A stretch of DNA of 64,000 nucleotides, from contig NZ_WOWO01000001.1 in NCBI RefSeq assembly GCF_009831455.1, positions 1-64,000 of the forward strand, given 5' to 3'. Shown here in pieces: positions 9,529-18,946 of this stretch; positions within the stretch are counted from its first letter, which is position 1; every line of letters starts with the position of its first letter. A program made the translations under genes and the position numbers. The DNA comes from Salinirussus salinus (GTDB lineage: Archaea; Halobacteriota; Halobacteria; Halobacteriales; Haloarculaceae). Below the pieces are notes generated by a model. It did no database searches. It had not been told where the DNA came from and saw nothing but the letters and a program-made list of their open reading frames with translations.

Positions 9529-10812
9529 ATGGTTAAAGATGAACTCACCCGGCGGCGGGCACTGCAGACGCTCGGCGCCACTGGCACGCTCGGACTGACA
9601 GGGATCTCTGGATGCGTTGGACTTGGAGGCAGTGGGGGCTCCGGTGGGGATGGTGGAACGATCACCATCGGAGAGCTGAATCCCCTCTCAGGCCAGGCAT
9701 CAGTGTATGGGCAACCGGAACATCAAGGGCTCATGGTCGGAGTCGAGGACCGTGGTGAATTCGAGGTTGACGGGTCCACATACAGCTTTGAGGTGACTTC
9801 GACTGACGACCAGTGTACGAACCAGGAAGGCGTCAACATTATCAGGAGATATACACAGCAGGAAGGAATTCGCTTCATCGCTGGGTCACTGTGTAGTAAC
9901 GTTAACCAAGCAGTGGCCTCAATTGTTGACCAGGAAAACGTTTTACAGTTCATCCACGGTTCATGGGCGCAGGCACTATCATATGGCCGTGATAACGTCT
10001 TCCGCAACTCCTATACTGGGGCCCAAACTGATCCCGCGTTCGTTGAATTAGCCCAGTCCGAAGGCTGGGATAAGGTTGCCATGATTGGGGACGAAAAACA
10101 CCCCTCGATTCTCGACAGCCATGAGCGGCTCGCAGAAGCGCTCCCGGAGGCTGGTATTGAGGTCGAGGTCATCTGGTATGAACGAGGGCAGGAAGACTAT
10201 TCCACACAAGTTCAGCGTGCCAGCTCGTTTGAACCAGATGCACTGGAGGTCGCTGGGTATACCGGAGACGTCTACTCCGCAATCAGCCAGGCAATCGACC
10301 TCGGCATGGATGTCCCGATCGTCGAACTATCGAACTCATCCGAAGGGGCAATCCGGGGTGCTGTCGATGATATTAGCAAGTACGAAGGGGTGATGCCTCT
10401 GGGCGCTGCCCTGTCACCGGCTATCGCTGAGTCCGGGCATGAACCGGGGGAAAACTTCGTCGACAAGGTTCAAGACGAATTCGGCAGCGATGTCCCGTGG
10501 CACGTTGGCGGCGCTCATTATGACATGGTGTTTGCGCTCTCGACGGCCATGCAGAACGCTGGAACTGTTGAAGATATTGACGCCATTCGGGAAGAGCTAC
10601 TGAATCTGACCATCGACGAGGCACTGAGTGACGCGCCAATCGGTGGGCCGGCGCAACTGTATACGCCAGTCCCCGAAGAACGTCTCTACGACGACCACGG
10701 CCAATCATGGTTCCCGAGTCTGCTCCGACAATGGCAGGATGGGGACCTCAACGTGATCGACACTGTTGAACTCTCGTCTGTGCCTGCTTACCCAGAGTCA
10801 CTGACTGAATAG
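9529..10812 (+). CDS. Branched-chain-amino-acid-type ABC transporter substrate-binding lipoprotein (LivK-like), TAT-exported
   Basis: Captures a small solute outside the cell for the permeases encoded next. The N-terminus has a twin-arginine signal (TRRRALQTLG), a hydrophobic stretch and a lipobox ending ISGC, then a Gly/Ser-rich tether before the mature domain begins ITIGELNPLSG. The fold is the periplasmic-binding type I (amide/BCAA) class. The start was set at ATG 9529 (MVKDEL) rather than 9487 because the TATA box would place transcription initiation after 9487 and because it leaves a standard-length signal. First gene of a five-gene operon running to 14213. The ligand is not readable; amino acids, urea or short acids are all family options. 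Confidence 0.92.
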   Translation: MVKDELTRRRALQTLGATGTLGLTGISGCVGLGGSGGSGGDGGTITIGELNPLSGQASVYGQPEHQGLMVGVEDRGEFEVDGSTYSFEVTSTDDQCTNQEGVNIIRRYTQQEGIRFIAGSLCSNVNQAVASIVDQENVLQFIHGSWAQALSYGRDNVFRNSYTGAQTDPAFVELAQSEGWDKVAMIGDEKHPSILDSHERLAEALPEAGIEVEVIWYERGQEDYSTQVQRASSFEPDALEVAGYTGDVYSAISQAIDLGMDVPIVELSNSSEGAIRGAVDDISKYEGVMPLGAALSPAIAESGHEPGENFVDKVQDEFGSDVPWHVGGAHYDMVFALSTAMQNAGTVEDIDAIREELLNLTIDEALSDAPIGGPAQLYTPVPEERLYDDHGQSWFPSLLRQWQDGDLNVIDTVELSSVPAYPESLTE

Positions 10813-10846
10813 AACTGGGATCTAGGCATACATACAGCATTTCAAC

Positions 10847-11731
10847 ATGGTTGCAGAAACACTGTCGTACTTGTTTCAGTTGGTATTCAACGGGATGGTC
10901 AACGGTAGCCTCTACGTCCTCATCGCGCTTGGCCTCACCCTCATGTTCGGCGTGTTTGGGATCCCGAACTTCGCCCACGGCCAGGTGTACATGATCGGGG
11001 CTTACGTTACGTGGTTAGCGGCGGGCATTGGAGCCTCTTTCTGGCTTGCTGTCTTGGCAGCGGTGTTAACGACTGCTGCTCTCGGCGTAGCGATGGATCG
11101 GGCAACCTATGCTCCAGTCAAAGCCCGAACTGGCGGTGGAATCTCTCTCTTATTGGTCGCATTCGCGTTATATGAACTGTTAGGTGGGACTGCAGAATTG
11201 CTCTGGGGTCCAACCGGTCGGAGCATCCAGTTCCCGATTACCGGACGAGCAGAGGTCTTCGGGCTGGTTCTGACCTATGACCGGATCTTCATCATCGTGT
11301 CCACACTCCTCTTCATCCTCGGGATCCATCTGCTGGTCCAGCGGACGAAGTTCGGAAAAGCACTTCGGGCACTGAGTCAGGATGAAGAGAAGGCCACGAC
11401 GTTGGGGATCAACAGCACTCGGATCTCCGTGATGACATTCGCGATCGGAAGTGGTCTTGCCGGGGTCGCTGGTGCCTTCATCGGTGCAATTTACGGATTA
11501 AACCCGTATATGGGACTGGAGCCGGTTCTGAAGGCATTTGTCATCGTCGTCGTCGGCGGGATGGGTAGCGTCGTCGGTGCGATTTTCGGCGGCTACCTCC
11601 TTGGGATCGGCGAGGCAATTACGACTGGGTACCTGCAAAGTGAATTCTCGACAGTGCTGACGTTCGCGCTGCTGTACGTGTTGCTGCTTGTTCGCCCGCA
11701 CGGTATCTTTGGTGAACCGGAGGAGCGATAA
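10847..11731 (+). CDS. Liv-type ABC transporter permease (LivH-like)
   Basis: Integral membrane permease of 294 residues, with about eight hydrophobic segments and the family start FNGMVNGSLYVLIALGLTL followed by IPNFAHGQ. The cytoplasmic loop contacting the ATPases includes the LRALSQDEEKATTLGI region. It forms the translocation pore with the LivM-like protein whose gene starts 2 nt after this stop. Ends with the usual RPxGIFGE motif. Confidence 0.93.
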   Translation: MVAETLSYLFQLVFNGMVNGSLYVLIALGLTLMFGVFGIPNFAHGQVYMIGAYVTWLAAGIGASFWLAVLAAVLTTAALGVAMDRATYAPVKARTGGGISLLLVAFALYELLGGTAELLWGPTGRSIQFPITGRAEVFGLVLTYDRIFIIVSTLLFILGIHLLVQRTKFGKALRALSQDEEKATTLGINSTRISVMTFAIGSGLAGVAGAFIGAIYGLNPYMGLEPVLKAFVIVVVGGMGSVVGAIFGGYLLGIGEAITTGYLQSEFSTVLTFALLYVLLLVRPHGIFGEPEER

Positions 11732-11733
11732 TT

Positions 11734-12762
11734 ATGAGTGCAGCAACCACCAGCCGCCTGACATCCGCGTTCTCGTTCACCAGGGCCGTTGTCTGGGCGA
11801 CGCTGATTTTCCTCGCTGCGATTCCACTCCTGTTCATGAACGGATTGGCAACCGGGTACACCCTTCACATCTTCATTCTCGTCTTGGTGTACAGCCTGCT
11901 TGCGACGTCGCTGAACCTCTTGGTCGGCTATACCGGTCCGGAATCATTCGCACACGGAGCGCTGTTTGGCATTGGCGGATACGCCACCGGGATCCTCGCA
12001 CTCGAGTTCGGGGTACCAGTCTTTGCCGGGATTTTGCTAGGCGCTCTGGCGGCAGTCGCAGCTGCCTTCTTCATTTCACTCCCCAGCCTTCGATTGAAGG
12101 GGATCTATTTCGCAATCCTCACCATTGCTTTCCAGGTCATCTATCAGGATTCGCTATTGATATTCTCCGACATCACTGGCGGGATTAATGGATTGGCTGG
12201 AGTGCCATCTATCCCCGGTGTGTTTGGGCTTGACTCAGCCGTCGTTGACTACTACGTCGTGATGATTGCGTGCGTCGGCTCAATCTACCTGCTCTACCGG
12301 ATTATTAATTCGGGACTCGGCGACACATTCAAGATGATCAAACAAGACGAGGAAGTCGCAAAGCACCTCGGATACAACACGACTCGGTACAAAATCCTCT
12401 CATTCGTGATATCGGCGTTCTTTGCTGGGTTAGCCGGCGGGCTCTTTGCACAGCACAATGCCTTCGTCGGATTGACCCTGTCAAACCTCTTCATTTCATT
12501 CCAAATCTTCGTCTTCGTCATTGTTGGTGGAGCTGGATACTTCTGGGGCCCGATCGTTGCGGCTGTCTTTATCACATATCTTGAAGAATTGTTATCCCTC
12601 GCATCCGTCTATTCGCGCGTGCTCACGGCGCTTATGTTGCTCATTGTGATTGTATCAATACCGAATGGTATTGCAAGTATATCGTGGCGTGAACATATCC
12701 ATTCGGCCGGCCATCGCGTCGGTCTTCTATCGAAAGCTAATAGGGATGATCCAAATGCTTAG
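11734..12762 (+). CDS. Liv-type ABC transporter permease (LivM-like)
   Basis: Second permease, 342 residues, with about nine to ten transmembrane segments. Typical LivM features are NLLVGYTGPESFAHGALFGIG, SLRLKGIYFAILT and the loop MIKQDEEVAKHLGYNTTRYK. Its last eight bases overlap the ATG of the LivG-like gene, indicating translational coupling. The C-terminal tail after the final membrane helix is short and basic. Confidence 0.93.
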   Translation: MSAATTSRLTSAFSFTRAVVWATLIFLAAIPLLFMNGLATGYTLHIFILVLVYSLLATSLNLLVGYTGPESFAHGALFGIGGYATGILALEFGVPVFAGILLGALAAVAAAFFISLPSLRLKGIYFAILTIAFQVIYQDSLLIFSDITGGINGLAGVPSIPGVFGLDSAVVDYYVVMIACVGSIYLLYRIINSGLGDTFKMIKQDEEVAKHLGYNTTRYKILSFVISAFFAGLAGGLFAQHNAFVGLTLSNLFISFQIFVFVIVGGAGYFWGPIVAAVFITYLEELLSLASVYSRVLTALMLLIVIVSIPNGIASISWREHIHSAGHRVGLLSKANRDDPNA

Positions 12763-13489
12763 GCTAGAAAATGTGCGTAAATCGTTTGGCGCGATCGAGG
12801 CGCTGGACGACGTGAGTCTGTCGGTTGACAACGGTTCAATCAACGGTCTTATTGGTCCGAATGGTGCTGGTAAGACAGTCCTCTTCAATGTCATCACTGG
12901 TCGCTACAAACCTGATTCTGGCCACATATATTTCAAAGATACAGATGTAACTAGCAAACCGACATATGAGCGTGCACGTATGGGCATCGCCCGTGGATTC
13001 CAAGAGCTTCGACTCTTCCCGGAACAATCAGTTATCGAGAATCTGATGATTGCTGCCCAACCAAAACCTATCCGCCATAATATCAAGACGGTGTTCTCGA
13101 ATCGACAAAGCGATGACATCCGGGAGCAAGCAGAAGCTATTCTGACGGAGCTTGAGATCCACGATAAAAAAGACATCACCGCCGGCGAAATGTCGTTCGG
13201 GCAGCAGAAGCTGGTTCAATTTGGGATGTTACTCATGGTTGAACCAGAATTGATTATGCTTGATGAGATCATGGCCGGCGTGAACCCAAACCTCACAGAG
13301 AGAATGAAAGAGTACGTAAGAGAGTACAATGACCGGGGGACGACGTTTCTGATCGTCGAACACGACGTCCCATCGATAATGGAGTTGTGTGATCAAGTGA
13401 CGGTGCTCAATTCAGGCCGGCGTCTTACTACGGGTACACCGGCTGAAATCCGTGAAAACGAGGAGGTTATCGAGGCCTACCTCGGGTGA
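12755..13489 (+). CDS. Liv-type ABC transporter ATPase 1 (LivG-like)
   Basis: Nucleotide-binding subunit with Walker A GPNGAGKT, a degenerate signature EMSFGQQK in place of LSGGQ (common in LivG proteins), Walker B LIMLDEIMAGVNP and switch histidine VEHD. ATG 12755 is preferred because it gives the standard MLRLENVRKSFG N-terminus and overlaps the livM stop; an in-frame ATG at 12746 is the alternative. The open frame running further back to 12650 lies inside livM and is not part of this gene. Confidence 0.92.
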   Translation: MLRLENVRKSFGAIEALDDVSLSVDNGSINGLIGPNGAGKTVLFNVITGRYKPDSGHIYFKDTDVTSKPTYERARMGIARGFQELRLFPEQSVIENLMIAAQPKPIRHNIKTVFSNRQSDDIREQAEAILTELEIHDKKDITAGEMSFGQQKLVQFGMLLMVEPELIMLDEIMAGVNPNLTERMKEYVREYNDRGTTFLIVEHDVPSIMELCDQVTVLNSGRRLTTGTPAEIRENEEVIEAYLG

Positions 13490-13493
13490 TACA

Positions 13494-14213
13494 ATGCTAG
13501 AACTAGAAAATATCCACACAGGTTACGGGCCAATCAAAGTCCTCAACGGCGTCGATCTTGAGGTCGGTGACTCCGAAATAACTGGGATTATTGGCCCGAA
13601 CGGTGCCGGGAAGTCCACCTGCTTCAAAGCAATCTTCGGACTGATCGATACGTGGGAGGGCGATATCCGCTTCCACGGTGAGTCGATCACGGAGATGCGC
13701 TCGGACCTGATCCTCAAAAAGGGGATCTGCTATGTCATGCAAGGCCGTCATATCTTCCCGAAACTCACTGTCAGGGAAAATCTCGAAATGGGTGGGTATT
13801 CACTGGAGAGCTCCGAGGAGATCGAGGAGAATATCGAGTCGGTTTATGAGACCTTTCCAGCGCTCCGTGAGAAAAGCTCAGCCCAAGCTCGGTTGCTGAG
13901 TGGTGGTCAACAGAAGATGTTAGAGTTGGGGATGGCGTTGATGGTCGATCCTGATCTGTTGCTACTGGACGAACCATCCCTGGGGCTAGCACCCGCAATC
14001 CGGTCAGACATGTTCGATATCATTACCGACTTGACGGAGAAAGAGGACCTCTCTATCCTGGCGATTGAGCAAAATATCCGAGAGCTGCTCGAGATTGCCG
14101 ACCGCGCATATGTTCTGGAGCAGGGATCTGTGAGAATGTCCGGCGGTGGCCAGGAATTGTTGCACAACGAGGAAGTGATCGACCTCTACCTCGGAGCCGT
14201 CGCCCAGGGCTAA
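13494..14213 (+). CDS. Liv-type ABC transporter ATPase 2 (LivF-like)
   Basis: Second nucleotide-binding subunit, 239 residues, with Walker A GPNGAGKS, canonical signature LLSGGQQK, Walker B LLLLDEPSLGLAP and a Q-loop in VMQGRHIFPKLT. The start is ATG 13494, 4 nt after the livG-like stop, giving the typical MLELENIHTGYG opening. It completes a full SBP-H-M-G-F operon. A short T-run after the stop (around 14220) may end the transcript. Confidence 0.92.
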   Translation: MLELENIHTGYGPIKVLNGVDLEVGDSEITGIIGPNGAGKSTCFKAIFGLIDTWEGDIRFHGESITEMRSDLILKKGICYVMQGRHIFPKLTVRENLEMGGYSLESSEEIEENIESVYETFPALREKSSAQARLLSGGQQKMLELGMALMVDPDLLLLDEPSLGLAPAIRSDMFDIITDLTEKEDLSILAIEQNIRELLEIADRAYVLEQGSVRMSGGGQELLHNEEVIDLYLGAVAQG

Positions 14214-14391
14214 GCCATACCTTTTTCGGCACCTGATTGAGGGGTCGATGGCCGGGTGCAACAACTTTCGTTGCAATCGATAGACCCCGTATGGCGCTAC
14301 TCAATTCAGCCGAAAAAGACGCCGTAGCGACGATAGAACATCCTTTGAGCCACGAGCCTGGATACTGGTTCCCGTGGATCTTGTGGCGGTA

Positions 14392-14784
14392 TTACTTATC
14401 GACTCGGTGGCCACCAATGAACAGATCATCTGCGGGTCTATCGAGCTCCTCAGTGTAACGCTCGTGGTATTCCATCAACTGGAAGAGCGCTCCGGTGGGA
14501 TTTTGGGGCGAGACGAATGCCTCTGTCCAGCCCTCGAATTCTTTGTAGTCGATTACGCTGATGCCCTGGGCTTCGAGAGTCTTGATAACCGTGTCGATAT
14601 CTCCCACTTCGAGGGTGACGTGGTGAAGTCCGGGTCCTTCCTCGTCGAGGAATTTTGTGAGAAACGACCCATCGGCCACAGGCTCGATCAATTCGAGTCG
14701 TGAGGCACCACCTAGCGTGTAGTACACCCAGCGGAACCGACCCTCGACGGTGCCATCAGCAAGCTTGTCACAGCCCAAAGCCAA
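14392..14784 (-). pseudogene. N-terminally truncated VOC/methylmalonyl-CoA-epimerase-like gene
   Basis: Encodes the C-terminal two thirds of a vicinal-oxygen-chelate protein: GRFRWVYYTLGGASRLELIEP followed by EGPGLHHVTLEVGDID and NPTGALFQLMEYHE, which match epimerase or glyoxalase family core strands and metal ligands (H in LHH, E in LIELxE-type positions). The first beta-alpha-beta-beta-beta unit with its metal-binding H is absent. The frame upstream has no ATG or GTG before a stop at 14821-14823, only TTG at 14784 and CTG. No missing half was found in another frame. It borders an AT-rich gap. Either a remnant or a gene with an unusual TTG start; a remnant is more likely. Confidence 0.6.
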
Positions 14785-15193
14785 CAGTACTGGCTCGGCT
14801 GCAATGATAACAATATGACTTTATTATATTAATAAGAAATTTATATCTTAGCATAGTATTTGGCACCGGCCACAACGTCCCGATAGCAATCTACAGATCT
14901 TGCGCGATGAAGACGTATAGAGCACTACTTGCGTAGGATACGTATCACGGGAGGAAAACGAACTCGTGGCGTCTAGAATACCCGTATTTTTAGCAAAATG
15001 ACTTAGATAAACATATTTAATCAGTATTTCTCTATTTAGTCGTATAAAAAACAATTATACAGAAAATAATGGGGCGAACGTATAATTTTTCGGCACGGCC
15101 GACCAAAAATAAAAGAAGATAGACTAAAAATATATATTCATTCGTATATTTTAGGTGTATGGCGACCGCTATCTGCTGTGTCCGAAGGCGTCG
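14785..15193. other. AT-rich intergenic gap
   Basis: About 400 nt, markedly AT-rich compared with both flanks, with several TATA-like runs and the hexamer CGTATA recurring four or more times. No gene, tRNA or clear inverted repeat was recognised. It marks a sharp composition change between the lower-GC transporter region and the GC-rich catabolic island. Confidence 0.6.
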
Positions 15194-16270
15194 TCAGGCG
15201 GTCGCTGTCTCCCCGATCGTAGCGGCGAGTTCAGGTAAGACGTCCTCCCCGACGTCTTCGATGTACCCGACTGTCCTGAGAACGGACCACCACGACATCG
15301 AGACGCCGCTCCCGCCGTGACCGTAATTGTGGATGACGTTGCCGTCCTTTTCGATCCGCATCCCCTTGGTCCGATAGGGCCTGAACCCGTGCTTGGCTCT
15401 GATCGCGTCCCTGTCGACGTCGACATAGTCGCTCATGATGTCTTTGTTGACCGTGTACAGACGTTCCGGGATCGTCTCACCGTCGATCGTCATGGGCTGC
15501 TCCGGGGATTCACCTGTCCACTCGCCATCGTGCATGTCCCCCATCAAGTAGGACCCGCCAAAGAGGACGGTGTCCTTCCGGGGGTACATGTACGCATAGT
15601 GGGTATAGTCCGTCGGCGTGTACGTGTACGAGAACGGGAGCGGTTCCTGTCCGTCGTACGGCACCTGGAGGATGTGGCCCTTGACGGCCTTCATCGACTC
15701 ATCGCCGAACAGTTCTCTGCTGCCGTACCCCGAGCAATTGAAAACCGTCTGTCCTCGAAACGCGTCCAGTTCGTCGGGCGTGACGGTCCGCCGTTCGACT
15801 TCACCGCCCAGCGCGAGGTACGCGTCGTACAACTGTGGGATGTACTCCGGCATCTCGACGAAATACTCCTTGCAGACGTAGCCGCCACGGATCGCGTGGC
15901 CAGAACGGGACGGGATGTCGCCGTCGTAGGCCGTTGCGTCCTGAACGTTCATGCGTGCTGGATTGGGTTCGGGGTGCTCCTCTTCGTACACGTAGTAGTG
16001 TCTGTGTTTCCGCACCGGAACCCCGTCTGCCTCATAGAACGGCTCGAACGTCGCCTCGGCCTGTCTGATGAGGTCGTCTTCGGAATACTCCGATTCCACC
16101 TGGACCGGGTAGACCGACGCAGCAGCGTAGTCCGTGCAGACGGTCGGAATATCCGGGCCGTCGATGTATGCGACCGAGTCGCTGACCAGCGTCGTATCAT
16201 GACCCAAATACTGGAGAAGTACGCCTGTTGACAATCCCTGCACACCGCCGCCTATGATTGTACACTCCAT
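15194..16270 (-). CDS. FAD-dependent oxidoreductase, D-amino-acid oxidase (DAO) family
   Basis: Oxidises an amine, typically a D-amino acid, sarcosine or glycine, producing an imine and hydrogen peroxide. The N-terminus is an FAD-binding Rossmann motif (IIGGGVQGLSTGVLL). The middle has an NCSGYGSRELF segment, and the C-terminal NYGHGGSGVSMSWW is the classic DAO/D-aspartate-oxidase FAD-contacting motif, preceded by GFRPYR, which in the family binds the substrate carboxylate. 358 residues, normal length. A TATA-like TTTAGAAT near 16292-16299 on this strand places the ATG as a leaderless start. In this island it may oxidise an amino-acid-like breakdown product; the RidA protein encoded nearby would remove reactive imines (inference). 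Confidence 0.85.
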   Translation of the reverse strand: MECTIIGGGVQGLSTGVLLQYLGHDTTLVSDSVAYIDGPDIPTVCTDYAAASVYPVQVESEYSEDDLIRQAEATFEPFYEADGVPVRKHRHYYVYEEEHPEPNPARMNVQDATAYDGDIPSRSGHAIRGGYVCKEYFVEMPEYIPQLYDAYLALGGEVERRTVTPDELDAFRGQTVFNCSGYGSRELFGDESMKAVKGHILQVPYDGQEPLPFSYTYTPTDYTHYAYMYPRKDTVLFGGSYLMGDMHDGEWTGESPEQPMTIDGETIPERLYTVNKDIMSDYVDVDRDAIRAKHGFRPYRTKGMRIEKDGNVIHNYGHGGSGVSMSWWSVLRTVGYIEDVGEDVLPELAATIGETATA

Positions 16271-16476
16271 ATCCCGTACAGAAGATCTTCCATTCTAAAC
16301 CTTGCGCTTTCCCCGCCATTTGTCTGATTATTTTCGGAAATTGTTGCAACTCTCTGCAAACCGGCCGTCTCCGGGGCTGGTCCGATGACCGCCCGATCAT
16401 GAGGCGGCTTAGTTTGAAAATATCACATTTGCTCTAAATCGCGAGCCGGGACGGAGCGGGGGCTTTCGACCGCAGT

Positions 16477-17094
16477 TCACAAATCCGCCCGAGTATCGAT
16501 GTCCTTCCGAACACCCGGGTCTCCGGTGGCGACCAGCGCCGTGTCCGGCGCTGACTTGATTATCGCTCGTCCACCGGTATCCCCCGAAGTGGTGGCCAGG
16601 CGCTGGAAATACTGCCGGCCGAATACCACGGGATTTCCTCGCTGTCCCTCGAACGCAGCGACCACGGGGTCACCTGTACCGGCACCGAAGGCGTCGACGA
16701 GCAGGTCGATGGTCGAGGGTCGCACGTCGGGCATATCGCCCAGCGCAAAGAGCGCCCCGTCGACCGACGGCCCCACCGCCTCGATACCACACCGAACGGA
16801 ACTCGCCTGGCCGGCGGCGTACGCCTCGTTCTCGACGAACGAAACTCGACAGTCGTCAACTTCGGACCGGACGGCAGCAGCCTCATAGCCCAGCACGACC
16901 ACGACGTCCGAGAGCACCTCGCAGACCGCTTCGACGGCACGCCGGACCACCGCTTTCCCGTCGAGCGTCGCGAGGAGCTTGTTCTGCTCTCCGAACCGCG
17001 AACTCGTGCCGGCCGCCAGGACAATACCTGCCACCCGAGGTGATTCACCCGGGTCGAACGGCGGCTCGACTGGTTCGGTCGTCAACTCCGACAT
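16477..17094 (-). CDS. mocA: MobA/MocA-like nucleotidyltransferase (molybdenum cofactor cytidylyltransferase)
   Basis: Predicted to convert molybdenum-molybdopterin plus CTP to the molybdopterin cytosine dinucleotide cofactor needed by xanthine-dehydrogenase-family enzymes. The N-terminal nucleotide-binding signature is LAAGTSSRFGEQNKLL, with ALGDMPDVRP providing the metal-binding aspartate and RGNPVVFGRQYF near the C-terminus. 205 residues. Its ATG overlaps the stop of the xdhC-like gene by one base (TAATG), so the two are translationally coupled. Its place beside XdhC and close to a molybdenum hydroxylase supports the cofactor role over other NTP transferases. Confidence 0.85.
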   Translation of the reverse strand: MSELTTEPVEPPFDPGESPRVAGIVLAAGTSSRFGEQNKLLATLDGKAVVRRAVEAVCEVLSDVVVVLGYEAAAVRSEVDDCRVSFVENEAYAAGQASSVRCGIEAVGPSVDGALFALGDMPDVRPSTIDLLVDAFGAGTGDPVVAAFEGQRGNPVVFGRQYFQRLATTSGDTGGRAIIKSAPDTALVATGDPGVRKDIDTRADL

Positions 17095-18239
17095 TATCCT
17101 GTCGGCCCGGACCGGTCGTGGATGGGTGCTCCCCGGTCCCGCAAGTGACCCGGAGCGCGGCCGTTGTGGACGGCAAGCACCTCCGAAACGATACTCACCG
17201 CGATCTGGTACGGCTCGCCACCCCCGAGATCCAGCCCGATCGGGGTGTACACCCGCTCGAGCTCGGCGTCGGTCAGCGTACGCCCCTCCGTCGCGAGCGC
17301 GTCGATAATCTCACGAAACCGGTCCTCAGGCCCCATCAACCCGATGTACGGCACGGGCGTTTCCAGGAGCGCTTCTACCGCGAGCCTGTCGTCCACGGCG
17401 TTGTGGCTCATCACTACCGCGTAGGTGTCTGTATCGAACGCCAGTGACTCGTCCAGCCGGGGTGCGGACGCTGACACGACACGGTCGGCCCGCGGGAACG
17501 CCTCTTCGGTTGCCCGGCCGCCACGGAACGGGACGACCGTGACGCTGAACCCTGCCCGGGTGGCGAGCTCGGTGACGGGGCGGATGTCGATCCCGCTCCC
17601 GAATATGTAGAGCGACGGCGGGGTCAACACTGGGTCGAGGAAGACCCGACAGTCGCCACCCCCGGGGGCCGAAACCGTAACCGTCCTGGCGCGTCCGTGG
17701 TCGAGAACCTCCCGTCCTTGCTGGCCGACGGCGTCACACAGCCAGTCCGGGACGTTCTCGACCGCCGCGAGGTCACCGTCGGGGGCATATCCTCGCTCGC
17801 CGACCGACACCGCCGGGGCATCGCTCCCGACGGCCGTCACCGCGAGGCCGTCGTCGCCGGCCCGGTACCCATCCAGGAGTGGTCCAAACCGGTCGTCGAG
17901 TGGCTCTACCAGGAGGTCGATGACACCGTTACACCCGAGTCCCAGTCCCCACTGCTCGTCGTCAGTGAGGTCGAACCGCTCCACCCGGGATTGCCCCGAC
18001 TTCCGGACGGCAGCTGCGATGTCCTCGACCTCCGACTCGAGACAGCCCGCAGTGACACTCCCGGCAGTCCCGTCCCCGGTCAACAGCATCTTCGCCCCGG
18101 GACGCCGGTAGGCGTTCCCCTCGACGGCAACGACGGTCGCAACGGCTGCGGGCGTGCCCGCGTCCAGCGCCTCGGCCATCCGCCGAAGGACTGCCGGTCC
18201 GGACAGACTCCAGTCAGCGGTTCCGTCCTTCAGATCCAT
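17094..18239 (-). CDS. xdhC: XdhC/CoxI-family molybdenum cofactor maturation protein
   Basis: Binds molybdenum cofactor, supports its sulfuration and hands it to xanthine-dehydrogenase-type enzymes. The 381-residue protein has the XdhC/CoxI N-terminal domain (TVVAVEGNAYRRPGAKMLL, GSVTAGCLESEVE, GLGLGCNGVIDLLVEP) and a C-terminal Rossmann-like domain (LYIFGSGIDIRPV and VMSHNAVDDRLAVEALL, then YIGLMGPEDRF). It is the first gene of a two-gene unit with mocA. An inverted repeat at 18300-18315 sits next to a likely TATA element upstream. The molybdo-enzyme served is probably the one encoded at 21625-24078 and 28743-30127. Confidence 0.92.
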   Translation of the reverse strand: MDLKDGTADWSLSGPAVLRRMAEALDAGTPAAVATVVAVEGNAYRRPGAKMLLTGDGTAGSVTAGCLESEVEDIAAAVRKSGQSRVERFDLTDDEQWGLGLGCNGVIDLLVEPLDDRFGPLLDGYRAGDDGLAVTAVGSDAPAVSVGERGYAPDGDLAAVENVPDWLCDAVGQQGREVLDHGRARTVTVSAPGGGDCRVFLDPVLTPPSLYIFGSGIDIRPVTELATRAGFSVTVVPFRGGRATEEAFPRADRVVSASAPRLDESLAFDTDTYAVVMSHNAVDDRLAVEALLETPVPYIGLMGPEDRFREIIDALATEGRTLTDAELERVYTPIGLDLGGGEPYQIAVSIVSEVLAVHNGRAPGHLRDRGAPIHDRSGPTG

Positions 18240-18299
18240 CTATCTTCCCTCTGCGGACGCCTCGAGGCTGGTTCCGGACGACCGTGACGGCTGTACAAA

Positions 18300-18315
18300 C
18301 AGACTAATCTGTCTG
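18300..18315. promoter_or_regulatory. Inverted repeat beside the xdhC promoter
   Basis: CAGAC and GTCTG arms are separated by six bases. On the minus strand the repeat abuts GGTTTATC, a plausible TATA element that would give a leader of about 50 nt for xdhC. That is the position of many archaeal repressor operators, but the arms are short. Confidence 0.35.
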
Positions 18316-18382
18316 ATAAACCAGTACATGCGTTTTGTTCTAAGCACATGAAGTAAAAACTACACGGATTCGGGTCGGAACA

Positions 18383-18763
18383 TCATTCGCCGGTTTCGAC
18401 GACCATGACGAGTTCGATAGTCGCGCCGGCCGGGAGTGCCTCCACCTCGATGACGTCGCGTGCCGGATACTCCTCCTCGAAGTACTCGGCGTAAGCTTCG
18501 TCCATCTCCCCGAAGTCCTCTACATCGGTGAAGTAGGCTGTCGTCTTCACGACGTCGTCGAACCCACGGTCGGCCTCCGCGAGGATCGCTTCGAGATTTC
18601 GCATGATTCGGTGGGTCTTCTCCGCCACGCTTCCCTCGACCAGGTCGCCGTCGGGAGTCATCGGGACCTGGCCCGCGGTGAACAGGAAGCCGTTGGCCTC
18701 GACGCCGTGGGAGTACGCCTGCTCTTCGGGGGGTGCCGCCGGGCTGGAGTGAAACTGTGGCAC
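18383..18763 (-). CDS. RidA family (YjgF/UK114) enamine/imine deaminase
   Basis: Hydrolyses reactive enamine or imine intermediates to ketones plus ammonia. The C-terminal catalytic signature is present as ARDVIEVEALPAGATIELVMV (the family arginine in ARxxIEV) with FTAGQVPM and RIMRNLEAILAEA earlier. The open frame extends to 18874, but a GTG at 18763 gives a 126-residue protein beginning MPQFHSSPAAPP, the usual RidA length and start; the upstream extension is basic and unlike the family. It lies between the cofactor genes and the first Rieske operon. Useful beside an amino-acid oxidase that releases imines (inference). Confidence 0.88.
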   Translation of the reverse strand: MPQFHSSPAAPPEEQAYSHGVEANGFLFTAGQVPMTPDGDLVEGSVAEKTHRIMRNLEAILAEADRGFDDVVKTTAYFTDVEDFGEMDEAYAEYFEEEYPARDVIEVEALPAGATIELVMVVETGE

Positions 18764-18946
18764 GGTCGAAGCGTCGCGCAGTCGTAAGAAAAGGGTTTGG
18801 ACAGACACAGAACACGCCGGCACTCTCCCAGAGTGTGCCGTTCGGATGTGGGCCATCGGCGAACTGCTGAGCAACGGACGATCGGCTCCTACGAGTTCAC
18901 CTGACTCGAAGACCGCGGGCCGGTAGCGGGGTCGTCGCTACTGCCC

